A stretch of DNA of 64,000 bases from Ottelia alismoides (taxonomy: Eukaryota; Streptophyta; Magnoliopsida; Alismatales; Hydrocharitaceae): contig JAZKJV010001870.1 in assembly GCA_037367405.1 (NCBI GenBank), positions 992,001-1,056,000 of the forward strand, in the 5' to 3' direction. The translations under genes were made by a program, and so were the position numbers. Below, piece by piece: positions 12,201 to 24,800 of this stretch. The stretch's first letter is position 1. Each line of letters starts with the position of its first letter. The notes beneath the pieces were generated by a model, which saw only the letters and a program-made list of their open reading frames with translations, searched no databases and was not told the DNA's origin.

Positions 12201-12542
12201 TTTTGAGGATTAAGTGATCATATTTGTGGGATTAAAAATTATAGATCAAAGATCGTGCGCTCTATTATTCCTTTTGTTTGCTTTCGTTAACCTTGCATTG
12301 CATCTTCACCTTCACATTTCTATTTATTTTCTCACACAGAAATTAACCTAGAATTTAATTAATTATTTAATTTAGTTTAAAACCATGCAACTAAAAATCA
12401 TCGTTCCCTGTGCTCGACCTTGGTAGACTTGCCAAGTACAAATTCTCCACAACATTCAAAGGATTGTGGTCTTTGATCGACCGAAATCTGTCTCCTATAC
12501 TAAAATTTCCCGATATTAAAGAGGTGGATTTCACGTTCATCA
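9243..12542 (+). repeat. 3' LTR of A
   Basis: This LTR of 3.3 kb begins TGATCTCATATTCATCA and ends TTCATCA, collinear with 625-4133. The starting palindrome has decayed. It keeps a TATA box at 10512-10517. It ends against ATCGT (12543-12547), the right target duplication in the LTR of E. Confidence 0.92.
10512..10517 (+). promoter_or_regulatory. TATA box in 3' LTR of A
   Basis: CCTATAAAGCC lies about 1.27 kb into the LTR, at the downstream edge of a GC-rich stretch. The D LTR has the same sequence on the minus strand at 56448-56453. Transcription would start about 30 bases later, leaving roughly 2 kb of LTR as transcribed leader. Confidence 0.65.
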
Positions 12543-13736
12543 ATCGTCTCCTCCGTAATAAGACTCACTCGTCTACATTCCATCGGGTTCCAACTCTGAG
12601 GCCACCACGCATGTGCGATGCACATGTGCTGGGGGGGGGACTTTGCTAAGAAGCCCCGATGCTTTCGCTTATTCACCAGAATTACCCCCTCCGGCCTAGG
12701 GACACATGAGGAGCACGCGTTCCTTGGACATTTTGCAAACACACCCCTCATGATGTAGGTAATTACGCATTAGTCCCTCTCTACATTATTTTAATTATTT
12801 ATTGTAATTGCACAAAACCCTTGTGTTCCCCTTTCATTTTGAACTTCTACATTGCATTATTTTTATCATTCAAAACTAGAATGATGTTCTTAAGTTATTT
12901 CTCCGCATTATGAGATATGTTTGACATTTTTGTGCTTGGTGGTTAATTAATAATTAAGATTTTGGTGACAAATTGCATATTTTGCTCACTTTATGCTTCA
13001 AAATTCATAATTAATTGACCATTGCTCTAAAAATAGCCAAAAATTCATTGATTGTAGAATTATTTTTTTATTACATCGTGCCCAAAAAGATTTGCATTTT
13101 CATGCATGATTTGCCTTATAAAAAATATTTTGCATATTTCAATATTTAATTTTTAAAGACATTAAATCCTGTATTTGTGAGGTTTAGGATTTTTCTGAAA
13201 TCAATCGCCTAGTGATAGATTTTGGACAATTTTATCCATTAAAAATAAATAAATATAATATTTTTTACAATTAAACATTTATATTCACATTGTTTACATT
13301 CATAAATCCATAAAATATTTATTTTGCATCAAAAAATTCCAAAAAAATTCCAATGCATTCATTTCATCATAATTGACATCTCAGCCAAGTTTTCTTTTTT
13401 GGACATCGTTTGATTGAAAATCATATTTTAGTCCTTAAAATTGGCTACATTTCAATTTTTTCATCCCAAAATTGCATTGAAAATAACAAAAAAATCTCGT
13501 CTCGAAATCGTGTACGAACTTTGACGTGCAAAATTATAGGTTGTTCCTTTGCCTCCTTGAGTTTGACCTTGGGACTTGCCCAAGTAAAATAAAAATAAAA
13601 CCACGCGATTGAAATTTGAATTAATTAATTATGGTTATTTCTTGACCGATTCCGATTGCCCGCCTATAGCGAAATGACATAATCAAAACGCACAATAATT
13701 CAATGCCAATTAAGCAGGGCATTTCTGGATTCGTTA
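12543..13736 (+). repeat. 5' LTR of E, second part
   Basis: This piece resumes the 5' LTR of E after element A and matches 21236-21846 plus 50707-51237 of its 3' LTR. It runs from GC-rich sequence (to about 12740) into AT-rich sequence and ends near CGTTA at 13736, two bases before the primer site. The target of element B in the other LTR corresponds to CGCCTAGTGATAG near 13207, undisturbed here. Confidence 0.88.
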
Positions 13737-13738
13737 GA

Positions 13739-13756
13739 TGGCTCGTTGCCGGGGAG
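13739..13756 (+). other. Primer-binding site of E
   Basis: TGGCTCGTTGCCGGGGAG resembles the tRNA-Asp complement TGGCGCCGTTGCCGGGGA, shortened in the middle by about one base and mismatched. It lies two bases after the LTR end. Confidence 0.8.
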
Positions 13757-15116
13757 ACAAACAACTTAATTTTTGTCTAAAAATTTTTGTGTTCGATTTT
13801 CTGCATTCGGGTAGTCTGACCCCCGAATCTTCACTGTATAAATTCCATTTTTACCTACATTTTTTCTGTATTTTTTATAAATTTGTGAGTCACTCTTTTA
13901 CACACTCTCTCTTATTTTTCTTGTGAGGTACCTAGCGTACATGGAGTGGTTTTCAAGAACCGATGCATCTTCACCGACTTCTGAAAAGACGCATTAAAAA
14001 TTAAGTTCGAGTCGAGTCATGAGAAGAACGTAGAGTCTAGGATTTATTTATGCAATTTTAATTTTTGTAATTAATTGCTCATTTATAGTGGTGTCCGTCT
14101 GGACTCTCGCGTCTGTAATAAGACCTCAAACTTTTTTTTATGGTGTGTCGGGACCTATTTCACTCTCCGGTGAGGGTGGGTCCAGACTTGAGTTGTGCTT
14201 AGGATAAACATGCACATACGGCTATTAGAACTTTTAAGATTCATTATTTGTGCTCATAGAATCTAGGACCACACTTCACTTTAATTGAGACGCACATTAG
14301 ATCGTTCAATTTAATCAAATTCAACTTAATTCTTCCTGGCTAATAAAACTTTCTGCTAGGTGCGATTTTCATCGGCTTACATTCATATAGATTAATTTTT
14401 CAATTCTTGTATTGCATCCCACATGGATATTGCGAGGAATCACTATAAGTCTTCTCTCTGAGTATACATCATCGTTTTTTACGTGCATTGGCTTTTCCTG
14501 AATTTCTCCCTCCTGATCTGTCACATAATTTTAAAGGAAATTGGGATTGGACGGTAGACGTGTATTTGTGCTCACCTAATTTTTCAGTGATCACCTAATT
14601 AAAATTGGGACTGCTAAATATAGCCGACTTTAATTAACCCATAAAATTAAGAATGTTTGCGGGAGAGCAACCCCGACCTTGGATGAATTTATCTGTCTGA
14701 GTAAGCGAGAGATGACGATTAAGGTTAGATCCCAAATCCGGATTTTCATATTGACTATTGATTCCAAAAAAATGATTAGCTACTTTTCGATGAGGAATAC
14801 GGGTAGCCGGTAAATGGTCCGAATTTCCTTAGCAGAGTGGGTGGTTTAAAGGACACTGCATAAGGCTCCGTCTTAAGTAACACGGGTAGCCGTTTTACGG
14901 TCCGTACATACACCTATACTGGCTGAAAGTAGGTCCAATTAATCGTAAGATTCGGGCCAATTTTAAAGAAAATTTTTAGCACCTAACAACTCGCTATTTT
15001 TTTTTCCAAGATTGATTTATCACCAACTAAAATTGAAAAGATAATTGTCGAACTCTTGCAGCTTCATTGTGTGAGTTGGTGAGCCTGGGATTTGATTTGT
15101 ATTAGTATTGGTGTGC
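13757..15116 (+). other. Untranslated leader of E
   Basis: This non-coding leader has the same landmarks as that of A. A paired repeat lies at 14811-14831 and 14884-14904; the second copy contains CCGT-TTT-ACGG. The block then ends near 14945. No credible ORF. Confidence 0.65.
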
Positions 15117-18100
15117 ATGAGCCGATCTCAAAAATCAAAAACCACACATTTGTGCCATCACTCTCCTTTCTTGATCTGAAAGAGTTAAGGTTTCTTCTGT
15201 TGAATATCCTAGGCACTCGAACCGTGTTAACAAAGATCCATTACGTCAACCAATAAACCCTCTTCGAAAATTATGGAACTTTTGTCCAAGAGCCCTCTAT
15301 ATTTATATTATGAAAATGAATTTGTCTCGGTCAGGTCCAAATCATCTAAACCCTCTTCTTCCCAGAATCCTCCAATAATTTTGGGAGACTTTCACTCTCG
15401 AATGAATCTAACCCTCTCATTGAATTTCAAGCCATTCTAACTCGAATCATCCGATCAAAGTCACCACAACATCATATTCTTCCACTCCACCACTTGTGAA
15501 TGCACTACCATCTTGGGATGACCGGACTTATGCCAAATTTCTTTCTACAACCCAAGAACCATTTGAAGAGCAAAACATCGAGACTCGTGATTGGACAAGA
15601 AACCAAACCCAACCATCTTCATTATCTCCTCACAACTTGTTGGGATAGGTCCACAATTCACGGAAATGCATTCATACTGGACCATAAGGAATAATATGAT
15701 GGCCCAATAAAACCGTAAGGAGAGATCCGCACCTAATAATCAATGAGGTTGGATTGACCATAACAACCAAATCCCTATTGACTGACCCGAATACCACTCC
15801 TTCGATCATCCTGCACATACAGAGGACAACCCTGATAATATCGATACTTATGAAACCTATATGATTCCAATTTTGGGGGATACGATCGATCATGACCATG
15901 AAAGTAAACTTTACTCAAATCAGCATTGCATGCATGAGCCACAGCATGCTAAGTATGAGACCTACAGGTTCCCGTAAAATCCTTACACTGAGCAGACTCA
16001 TTTCATAATTTTTGAGGAGAAATTTTCAAGAAATAAAAACCATAAATTGGATAATCCAAGAGAATCTCCTCTCATCTCATACAGGAAAATGGAAGATGAA
16101 ATACAAGAACACACACTGACTGCTCCCTGATTGATCATAAATTTTTTTAGAAGATGATATTCCAAGGATAAATAAGAGATTTGAATCAATAAAGTATAAA
16201 TTCAGAAAGTTTGCCGACCGATTAATTTTGCTCTCTAGTAGCTCAGATATAAAAATAGATGAGGAAAGATGAGATCTCATGTTGAAAATTCTGAGGATAT
16301 TCAGAAGCTCAGAGAATATGTTCACCCTAGGGATGACTCTGACAATGACACTTCTGTCTATTACTCCCCTAGGGATAAATCTGATTCTGACTCGGATTCT
16401 CACTCAACATATCAAAACCCCTCATCATCTACGAAAAATACCACATCTACCTACCACAGAAAATACCAAAAAAATTAAAATATTCAAAAACAACCAAAAA
16501 ATTGAAAATTCAGAAAATACATAAAATTGAATCTGAAGAAGATCTAAAGAATTTGGATCTGGTTTTACGGGAGGCACTGGAGAAGAGACTGATTTTTGAA
16601 CTTCGCTTGATACAGGACATTGAACACTTCCCCGAACTTAAAGGATTTGTAATGAAAAAAATTGATGGTGAAAAAGTCGGGTAGGATAAGAACAAAGACT
16701 GAATGACTTATCTTGTCAATGGCCACCTCCTTGGTGTTGAGGAGAAAAACCAAGAGCCCCATAGTGAAGCGCTTGCCCAGATTTAACTGTTGAATTAAAG
16801 ACACCATATTTACCCATGATCGAATCGATGATGACTCATCAATTAATATCCTCCAGACCTCTGTATTTGACTAACCCAAACTCAGACCTATCAGGAAGAT
16901 AAGAGAGATCGTTCAATTGGCTGATTGATCAATAAAGAGGTCGAGAGGAACAATTTCCATCATCATTGCATTCCAAGGTGCTCCGCTCAAAATAGACTTC
17001 ACGACCATTGATATTGAGCATAGAGGAGAAATCACCTAGTCTCCAATCATTCTTGGAAAGCCATTCTTAGCATTGGTTAAGGCAATTATTGAGTATGAGA
17101 CTCGGGAAATCAATTTTACAGCATTGGGAGAACTTCAATCGCAACAAGTCTTTGAGGAACCACGATTTTCTGAGGCAACCCACGAAGCCCTCGACAGTCG
17201 TAACCAAAAATAGAAGAGCCCTACCCTGCTGCTACACCTGAAATAACGACTGTCGAGGAGACTATTGGTTTAGAGACTCTTCCCCCTGTTCCATTTCCCG
17301 CTTCTCTCACCATGGGAAATGACTCCGATTATGATCCTGAGACTTATGCATGGGTGCATCCTGAATCGGCCAAGATCTCCTCTGACCACATTGACCAAAT
17401 CAACCTGACATCAGAATGCTCCAACATCAAGTTAATTGAGAACAAACATGTAGAGACTCTCCCCACTGTTCAATTTCCCGTTGCTCTCACCATAGAAAAA
17501 TGTTTCTTATATGATCCTGATACATATGCATGGGCTCACTCTGAGTCAACCTTCTCCGACTACCTTGAATAAATCAATCCAACTCAGGAGTGCACCAATA
17601 TCAAGAAAACTAAGAACAAACATGCAGGACGAACACCGACCAAGGAGAAAAATTTTAATGGTTATTCATCTGCAGACTCAAGTGTCAACACCTCACTCCC
17701 AAGACCAACACCTTCACGAAACAAAATGACTGCTCCTTCATCTAAAAAGAAAGTCACCTTTGATCTTCCGGAAGACAAATAGTCTGATAATCCCTCATCA
17801 GGTCTGGAAAAGGTAATCTACATGAGTGATGTCTATTTGGCAGTCTTAAAACCTTATCTTAGCAAGGATCCATACTTCGATTGCCGTTGGACGACTCCCA
17901 TTCATCACTATTATTCATCTAAAGCCGACACTCCTGGTCTAATTAAATACACTGGAATAATTTCTTATGAGATGGCTGAGAATGGTGCTTCAGAGTATTC
18001 ATCCGAGGACAAATCACTTGTTCCCAAGAAGGAACGAATTCTGAGAAAACAACTAAAGCAACTAAAAAACAAGAATATCTGGAGTACCTTCACTTTAAAG

Positions 18101-18283
18101 TATTATTCCTCTGAGGATAACTCCGATAATGTTTACCTTTCATCCGACTCATACGCTTCATCTTCTCTCAAGCATGATTTCCTGATGATAACACTGATAA
18201 TGGTTGGGAATCATATGCTTCATCTCCTTATCATTACAATCCCCCCACAGGTTCACAAAAAGATCGGCCAAAAACTACCTTAA
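15117..18283 (+). pseudogene. Decayed single ORF of E: protease-like domain, internal duplication, basic tail
   Basis: A heavily broken frame homologous to the ORF of A and D. The start is uncertain; ATG 15117 is the first after the conserved leader. Recognisable parts: the helix-like segment LRLIQDIEHFPELKGF (16600-16650, cf. LPLIKAIEYVPDLKRF in A); the protease-like domain with IDDDSS at 16824-16838 and ILGKPFLAL near 17055; a tandem duplication (17271-17624); the VTFDLPEDK segment near 17757; the acidic YYSSEDNSDN segment near 18100; and the basic tail KKIGQKLP ending at 18283. Many stops and frame changes make it non-functional. It is about 1 kb longer than in A, partly because of the duplication. 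No gag core, RT or integrase was found. Confidence 0.65.
17271..17624 (+). repeat. Tandem duplication inside the E ORF (2 x about 180 bp)
   Basis: Unit 1 (17271-17450) and unit 2 (17451-17624) both begin TAGAGACTCT and end AACAAACATG. Both encode ETLP.V.FP, then YDPETYAW or YDPDTYAW, then an NIK segment and ENKH or KNKH. The period is 180 bases (60 codons), so the frame is kept. I did not find the duplication in A or D2. Confidence 0.85.
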
Positions 18284-19984
18284 TCATCGGCTACCTAGCC
18301 TCCCTCCCGACCACATCGGTCACCCTGTAAGTCTTCTTCCTCTACTTAGGTCAATGCCTAAGTATAGGGGGGAACCGATGCCATCTGTACATACCATTCT
18401 CCCCATCTCTCGATCGTTTCATTTCCACCCTTCTTCCATACTTAGGCTGACCAGAGCTTGAGTATAGGGGGAACCGATGCTCACTGTATATACTCTCCTC
18501 ATTCGCATCTCCTGATCACTCAGTTTCGCTCTTCTTCTATACTTAGCATGTTCACAGCCTAAGTATAGGGGGACAAGCCACTTCTACTGTGTATAATTCT
18601 TTTTCACTCTCTTAAGCTTAGTCAAGCTATATCTTCTTTTCGCTTCTCGTGCTCTGAGGACATAGCACTTGCTAAGTATAGGGGGTGTGTGTATATATAC
18701 TGTGTATATATTTTATCCATAGCTCATACTTTCGCGTAAGTCTATATGTATTTATGGGGTGGGTAACTAACTTAAAAAAACACATAAAAAACAAAAACAA
18801 AAAAATTTGCTACTAACACTGACTATGTCCCACCATTGTTTTTTGAAAAAATGGCTTCTTATTCATTTTTGCATAAAAAACAAATCCTTGCATAAAAAAA
18901 ATTCTCTCTCAAAAAATATAAAAAAATATGCCTGCATTTCACACACATGCACTTCATCCAACATTACATGCATTTGCATTTGTGAAAAGTCCTTGGGTTA
19001 TGAACCGAGTTATGAGAAGAAATCGAGAGTGGTCTAGACTTGACCTTAATCCACCTAATTTTCAGAGGAGCTTCACCGAAAAATAGGATTTTAGAAGCTT
19101 CAGGTCTATGACTTAATTCTTTGAGTTCCACGTGACAATATGCAACATTTGACTCTTAGTGTCTAACATGGTCTCTTCATTCTGGGTACGACTCTGGAAT
19201 AGGGAATTAGTTTGTACTCTCGCACTATTCACTTAGCTCAACTCAGATGAAGTGTTGGAAGACTGTGTGAGTTTTTTTTGGTAGCGTGGAAATCCAAATA
19301 CTGGAGTACATGTTGAAATAAAGCTTCGGAAAAGGGATGGACAGTTGGGCACAATTTTTTCTAAGACCCCACAAAATGTATGAAAAAAGGATTCCATATA
19401 CATAAGGGCACAACAAGATCCAAGCAGAGCTACTAAATATCCAAACAGAAAGAAGCCAACCACCAAATAAATAGTTGACCAAAAAGGTCCAAGCTTGAAG
19501 AAAACCTGCAGATCTTGGTGGAGACTTGGCTAAACTGACCGGGTTCACAAGGAGAGGTGACTACACTAGCCACCCTCCAATTTTTTTCTCCATCTTCTAT
19601 CTTCTTCCTATATTCTATTGTGAACACAATACGACAAACCTTAGAAGGAAATACCTGACTCCCCGAGGACGAGTTACTGGAGAGGAGGCTCGCGTGGTAG
19701 TCCAGCATTCTGGATGGGAAGAGTTAAAACCTTTCACACACATGAGTCAATTGTTCAATATTCATGGGGTATGCTTTGGGAGGAGGATTGATCTAAGATG
19801 ACTTCTGAGGCGAAGCTATGATAATGATGTGTAGAACTTGAAGACTATTGATTTTAAAATTCTAAGTCTCATAGAAGTTCTGCCACACTAATAATCCAAA
19901 GGTTAGGTCTAGTTCCATTTTCACCTTCTGCTCATGGTCTTGGTATGGAACCCAATCACATTTCACTTATGGCATTGCTTTTGA
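18284..19984 (+). other. 3' untranslated region of E
   Basis: A non-coding stretch of 1.7 kb holding three hairpin-PPT cassettes and the conserved internal PPT block (18344-18735), an A-rich patch (18775-18920), and the paired motif GCTAAACTGA/ACTACACTAG at 19529-19569 that is shared with B and C. Antisense frames around 19233-19708 are open but lack ATG starts. Confidence 0.7.
18344..18735 (+). repeat. Array of hairpin-PPT cassettes in 3' UTR of E
   Basis: Three units have an upstream arm complementary to the PPT motif: ACTTAGG/CCTAAGT (18344-18363, then ATAGGGGGG); ATACTTAGGCT/AGCTTGAGTAT (18438-18465, with G-T pairs, then AGGGGG); CTATACTTAG/CTAAGTATAG (18537-18568, then GGGG). A fourth PPT without an arm follows in the GGACAT block (18658-18735). 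Units are spaced 95-135 bases apart. Confidence 0.85.
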
Positions 19985-20019
19985 TGCTCAAGGACGAACA
20001 TGGTTTAAGTATATGGGGA
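19985..20019 (+). other. PPT of E with preceding hairpin
   Basis: ATGCTCAAGGACGAACAT (a decayed form of the TGCTC/GAGCA hairpin of A) is followed by GGTTTAAGTATATGGGGA next to the 3' LTR. One T interrupts the purine run. Confidence 0.8.
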
Positions 20020-21846
20020 AGATGAATCTCAGATTCATCACTCTAGAAGTCATGAATTAAGCTCAAATCCCTAAAAATTATTGGCATTTCTTTAGTTATT
20101 CTGCATAATTAGCATTGATGCATGTTTTGATAAAAATGGAATTTTATCACTTATTTTTGCACAAAATAAGAAGCCAAAAATTTCAGCCAAAATGACCTGT
20201 AAATTAGCCTAACTTCACTGATTTTTAACTAATTCATGCTAACTACAATTGACTCGAAACCACCTCCATTGTGTACATATCACTAACAAGAATAAATGAA
20301 AAATACAAAAACTTCACTAATCTAAATAAGTGGACCAAAACCCCAAACCCTAGTTCTAGGATTTCCGGACTAAAACCTTGATATCTTCCTCATCCATTGT
20401 CTGATTTGATCCTACTCACTTTTGAACTAATGTACATTCAAATACCTTCAAAACAGGACCAAGTTCAAGCCTCTCAATCACTCCCATATATCCCTCAATC
20501 TCCCAATCTACTCCATCACCAAGATCCGCTCTCCCATTCTTGAGTTCATCAAAACGCCACGAATCCGCCCCTCCCCGATCATTTTCCCGATCCGGTATTC
20601 CTCCACTACCCTATAAAAGCACCGCTGTCGACCTCTCTAAATCTATCTGCCGATTGCACAATTGAGAGGTGCACACACGGTGGTGACAACACTTGTGAGG
20701 CCACATTTCCCTCCAGCGAGGACCGAGGTTGCATCCCTCATTGCAGCGCACTCCCCTGCCTACTGCTTCTGCTCCAGCTTCGACCATCGAGCCAAGTTAT
20801 CCTTCTATCCACTCTATTGCCATCTTCCCTGTAATCCTCATATTTCTCCACCTTTGATCCATTCCTCCAGCAGAGCTCTGCTCCTCTGCCAATTCTACCT
20901 CATCTCCAGGAGACACACCTGCATCAATTCCAACATCTTCACCACCGCCGGCCCTATCAACTTCATCAACTCCGCACCACCGCTATTCCATCTACAACCA
21001 TCGCTACCACCTCCGCCCACATTTACCTACTACGCCACACTCAATCAAGCCACCGCTTGTGACTCCGCTCCGGCTTCTTCGCACCTCCGACAACACCAGC
21101 CCTCGTTCTCCACCAACATGCTCTATCGGCCAATCTCTACTACCTCACCCGCATTCACAACGCCACCGCTCCAGTTGCTGGTCTCTCTAAGAGGATCTAC
21201 TCCACCGGCGAAGCTACAACATCCCCTTCGTCGGACATCTCCTCTGTGACAAGACGCACTCCTCCACATTCTACTGGGCTCCAACCCCGATGCCCCCGTA
21301 CACGTGCGACGCACGTGCGTTAGGGTAACTTTGCAAAGAAGCCTCGATGCTTTCATTTGTTTGCCAGAATCACCCTGCTAGCCCAGAGACACGTGAGGAG
21401 CACGTGTTCCCTGGACATTGTGCAAAGACACCCCTCAGGGTGTAGGTAATTACCTATTAGTCCCTCTCTACATTATTTTAATTATTTATTATAATTGCAC
21501 AAACACCCATGTGTTCCCCTTTCATTTTGAACCTCTACATTGCATTATTTTTATTATACAAAACTAGCATGATGTTCTTCAATTAATTCTCCACATTAAG
21601 GCATATGTTTGACAATTTTGTGCTCGATGGTTAATTAGTAATTAAGATTTTGGTGACAAATTGCATATCATTAAGCTTTGAAATTCATAATCAATTGACC
21701 GTTGCTCTAAAAGTAGCCAAAAATTCTGGGATTGTAGAATTAATTGTTTATTACATTGTGCCCAAAAAGATTTGCTTTTGCATGCATGATTTGCCTTATA
21801 AAAATTATTTTGCATATTTTAGGATTTTTTGAGATCGATCGCTTAG
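20020..21846 (+). repeat. 3' LTR of E, first part
   Basis: The LTR begins near 20020 with a perfect palindrome, GATGAATCT-C-AGATTCATC (20021-20039). A TATA box lies at 20612-20618 and a GC-rich core follows to about 21430. CTTAG at 21842-21846 is the left target duplication of element B; the LTR resumes at 50707. An open frame at 20662-21249 begins with TTG and is not called. Confidence 0.9.
20612..20618 (+). promoter_or_regulatory. TATA box in 3' LTR of E
   Basis: CCCTATAAAAGC lies about 590 bases into the LTR, directly before the GC-rich core. The equivalent base in the 5' LTR lies just before the window. Confidence 0.65.
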
Positions 21847-24800
21847 TGATGAATCCCTATTCATCACTCTTTATTCTTTTATTTTAGGTAGATATTTTGG
21901 CAAAACACCATGTACACCAATAAGCATGCATTTGTAAATATCAATAATTAGCATGTATTTGTGCAAAAATAAAAGAATAAAGAATAAAAGAAAAAGAGGG
22001 AAATATTTAGAATAAATATTGAGTGACCTAATCCTAAGAGAGGGCCCAACATGTGCCTGATCGCCAAATAAAGTAAGTAGAGAGAGATAGGGCCACTCAA
22101 CCTTATACACTTTCCCTTCTATACATATATATAGATATTTTATTTTCACAAAAACCAAAATAAAAATGTGTTAATATTACCTTGTTTATATTCCTAAAAA
22201 TAAAATAAAAATTAGAAAAATAAAATAAAATAATTTCTCTCTACTACCTTGTACATAATACATGCATATATGTAACATATACTTATTTATTGAACACTTG
22301 TAAATAAACAACAAAAATAAAATAAAAATTAATTTCTACTCCAAATTTTATGTTGTAAATAAATAAAATATAAAATTAGGGTATTTGTACAAAAATAAAA
22401 AAAAGGAATTAAAATTAAACTAACTAAATATTTCATACATGTAGATAATGTAATATAATGCCTTAATTTATTTTTCAAAAAAGCAAAAATCCCTAAAAAA
22501 TAGTATGGAAAATAAAGAACAATTTTCATGTTGAACATATTTTAAAATACAATTGTTTCCTATTTTTTATTCATTTTAAAAATAATTTTGACCTCCAAAT
22601 TTTCTGATTATTCCAGGAAGGATGTTGACCCCGGTTAACTCCCCCTCCCGGACCCCCTCTTCGCGGATCTGTCTCACACGCCCGATTTCTTTGATTTTTT
22701 CTGGAGCGGATCTGACTTGCTCATGCCCCGATTCCACCGCCCGCTTCTTCCTGGTGGATCTGCTACCCTTGTGGATCCCTAGGTAGTGGCGGATCACCAT
22801 CGATTCGCGCACCCTCGCTCGATCTTCTTCGCCAACTGGGACATGCTATAAAACCTCCCGTCGATTCTCCAGTCCCTCAGCTTGCACCACAGACCTTCCT
22901 TTTACCCTAGAAACCTTCCTCTTTGTGACAGCAATCGGAGAGCACTTTGGTGATCGGAAAGAGCTATTGCAGCCAACGCTCGCTTCACGTGGCCGGAGAT
23001 CTGCCGCATTTGAGCTTTCCCGCCTTCCGCAACGTGGTAGATGCAAAGTCCTAGCTCGATTTAACCCCACGGAGCTGAGGATTCATCTTGGACCATCATG
23101 TATACCTCATTCTGATCCTCGTTCCTCCTATTTCGATTCGCCCTTCGCCGCTCTGCCAGCTCTGACCCGGTGGTCGGAGCTTCCCTAGTCACATCCACCC
23201 GCGTTGATCGACTACCCTGTTCATCTTCATCCTTCCCCTGCATCCTGATCATCCCAATCTTGTCTATCCGAGCCGATATTAGGCTTAGGTTCCTCCTTCG
23301 CCTCTCTGAAACCTCCCATCGCCACTCGTCGTCGCTTTACGTATCTTTAGGCCAAAAAACCCCGACCGGAGTGTCCCTACGAGTCGAAGCTTTCATCTGC
23401 ATGTCAGAGTGTGCGCAGATACGCCTCATGACATCTTTCATACACCTCACTGGAGCTCGCCCAGGTCAGATAACTCTTCATGGAGATCTGACCGTTGGTC
23501 TGGCCATCGAACCTGTCCACCCGACGCGGAGGTACCATACGACCTTGTAGCTGTTGTCCGATTGTCCATCGGAGTGCCGGATCACCGTCGGTGCTTCGGT
23601 GAACCTCGCCTAGGCGGATTTCATCCAGCACCCCCCGCTACTGTTGGATCATCACTGCAGCCCAGATTCGATCGCCGCCGTTCATCGCTTGCGCCTTGTT
23701 AGGTCGTTAGATCTGACATCTAACGGCCCCCGTACGCCCACGTTCGCACCCTCAGGTCCACCATTAGATCCACCTGGTGTCAGCGCTAGAGCCGCAGGTC
23801 ATCTTCCAATCAAAGAGCGACACCTGTCACCCCACGTGACCCGCACGAGTTGGTTAGGTAATTTGCGCCACTTTCCCTGCATTTTCTTTCTGTTCTTATT
23901 TAGTATGTAAAATAAAAGTTGCATTGTGGATGATTTTGCACCTTTAGTCCAGCAGTTTCTAGTATTTGCGTTTTAGTCCTTCCTGATTGGCAGTACGTTC
24001 TTCGTCACGTGTATGTGTGGGTCATTTGCAGACAGTGCCTTGGACTATTGTTCTATTATTTTTAGATAATATAGTTTCATTATTTGCACTTATGCCCCTA
24101 TACGTGCCTTATTGGACATGTGCTAAATATGTGTGAAAATTGTAGTAGGCCCCTTGGACTTTTGACGCGTGTTTTCATTTACTCGCTAGAAGTTATTTTC
24201 TTTGCATCTAGGTCCAAGTGTGTTGTGCTTCTTTGTTTGATTGGAATAAATATCAAATCTCGTCCAAATACCACGAAACTTGGAAACATGGCTCTTGCCA
24301 CGGTGTAAAAATTTCTCTGAATTTTTGGGCTCATTTTGTTTTCATTTGATAATTTTAAAATTTAAAAAACCTACAAATTTGCTTCTGTCCCATTTTAAAA
24401 ACCAACTAAAAATATTAAAAATCCTCTAAAAAATACCAAAAAATTAAAGATTGTTTTTTTTGTTGTATTATCACTTGTAGCCAATTTTCATCGCATTTGA
24501 TTTTATAAAGATCATAAAAATTGAAAAACATTGAAAAACATAAAAAAATCATTAAAAATTCTTTAAAATTGAAAAAAATGCATTTCCAGTTTTTGTAGTT
24601 AGAGTTTTATTTCTCAATTACAATAAAATTATTGCTTGAATTTTATAGGTAATTTAGGTATTTTTAAAGTGCCTTTGGATTCTGGCTGCACACTGTTTTG
24701 TATTTTCGACCTTGTTTCATTGTTATTAAATTCATTAAAAATCAGAAAAATCCATGAAAATACCAAAAACATCTAAATATTTCTAAAATACATAAATAGT

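Larger units (their letters stand above)
625..12542 (+). mobile_element. Element A: non-autonomous Athila/Tat-like LTR retrotransposon
   Basis: A complete plus-strand element of 11.9 kb with two LTRs (625-4133 and 9243-12542), a primer site, one decayed reading frame and a PPT. It interrupts the 5' LTR of E: GTCGT (620-624) precedes it and ATCGT (12543-12547) follows, a 5-bp TSD with one mismatch. The LTR sequence continues on both sides as in the uninterrupted copy near 21230. The internal region is 5.1 kb and has no RT, RNase H or integrase. The LTRs differ by about 8-9% in a sample read by eye. It belongs to the same family as D (shared LTR ends, leader, ORF and PPT). Confidence 0.93.

Noticed and set aside
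19233..19708. Antisense hydrophobic frames in the 3' UTR of E, possibly an envelope-like or antisense ORF
   Set aside because: No ATG start, no counterpart in B, C, A or D, and the sense strand there is conserved non-coding sequence.
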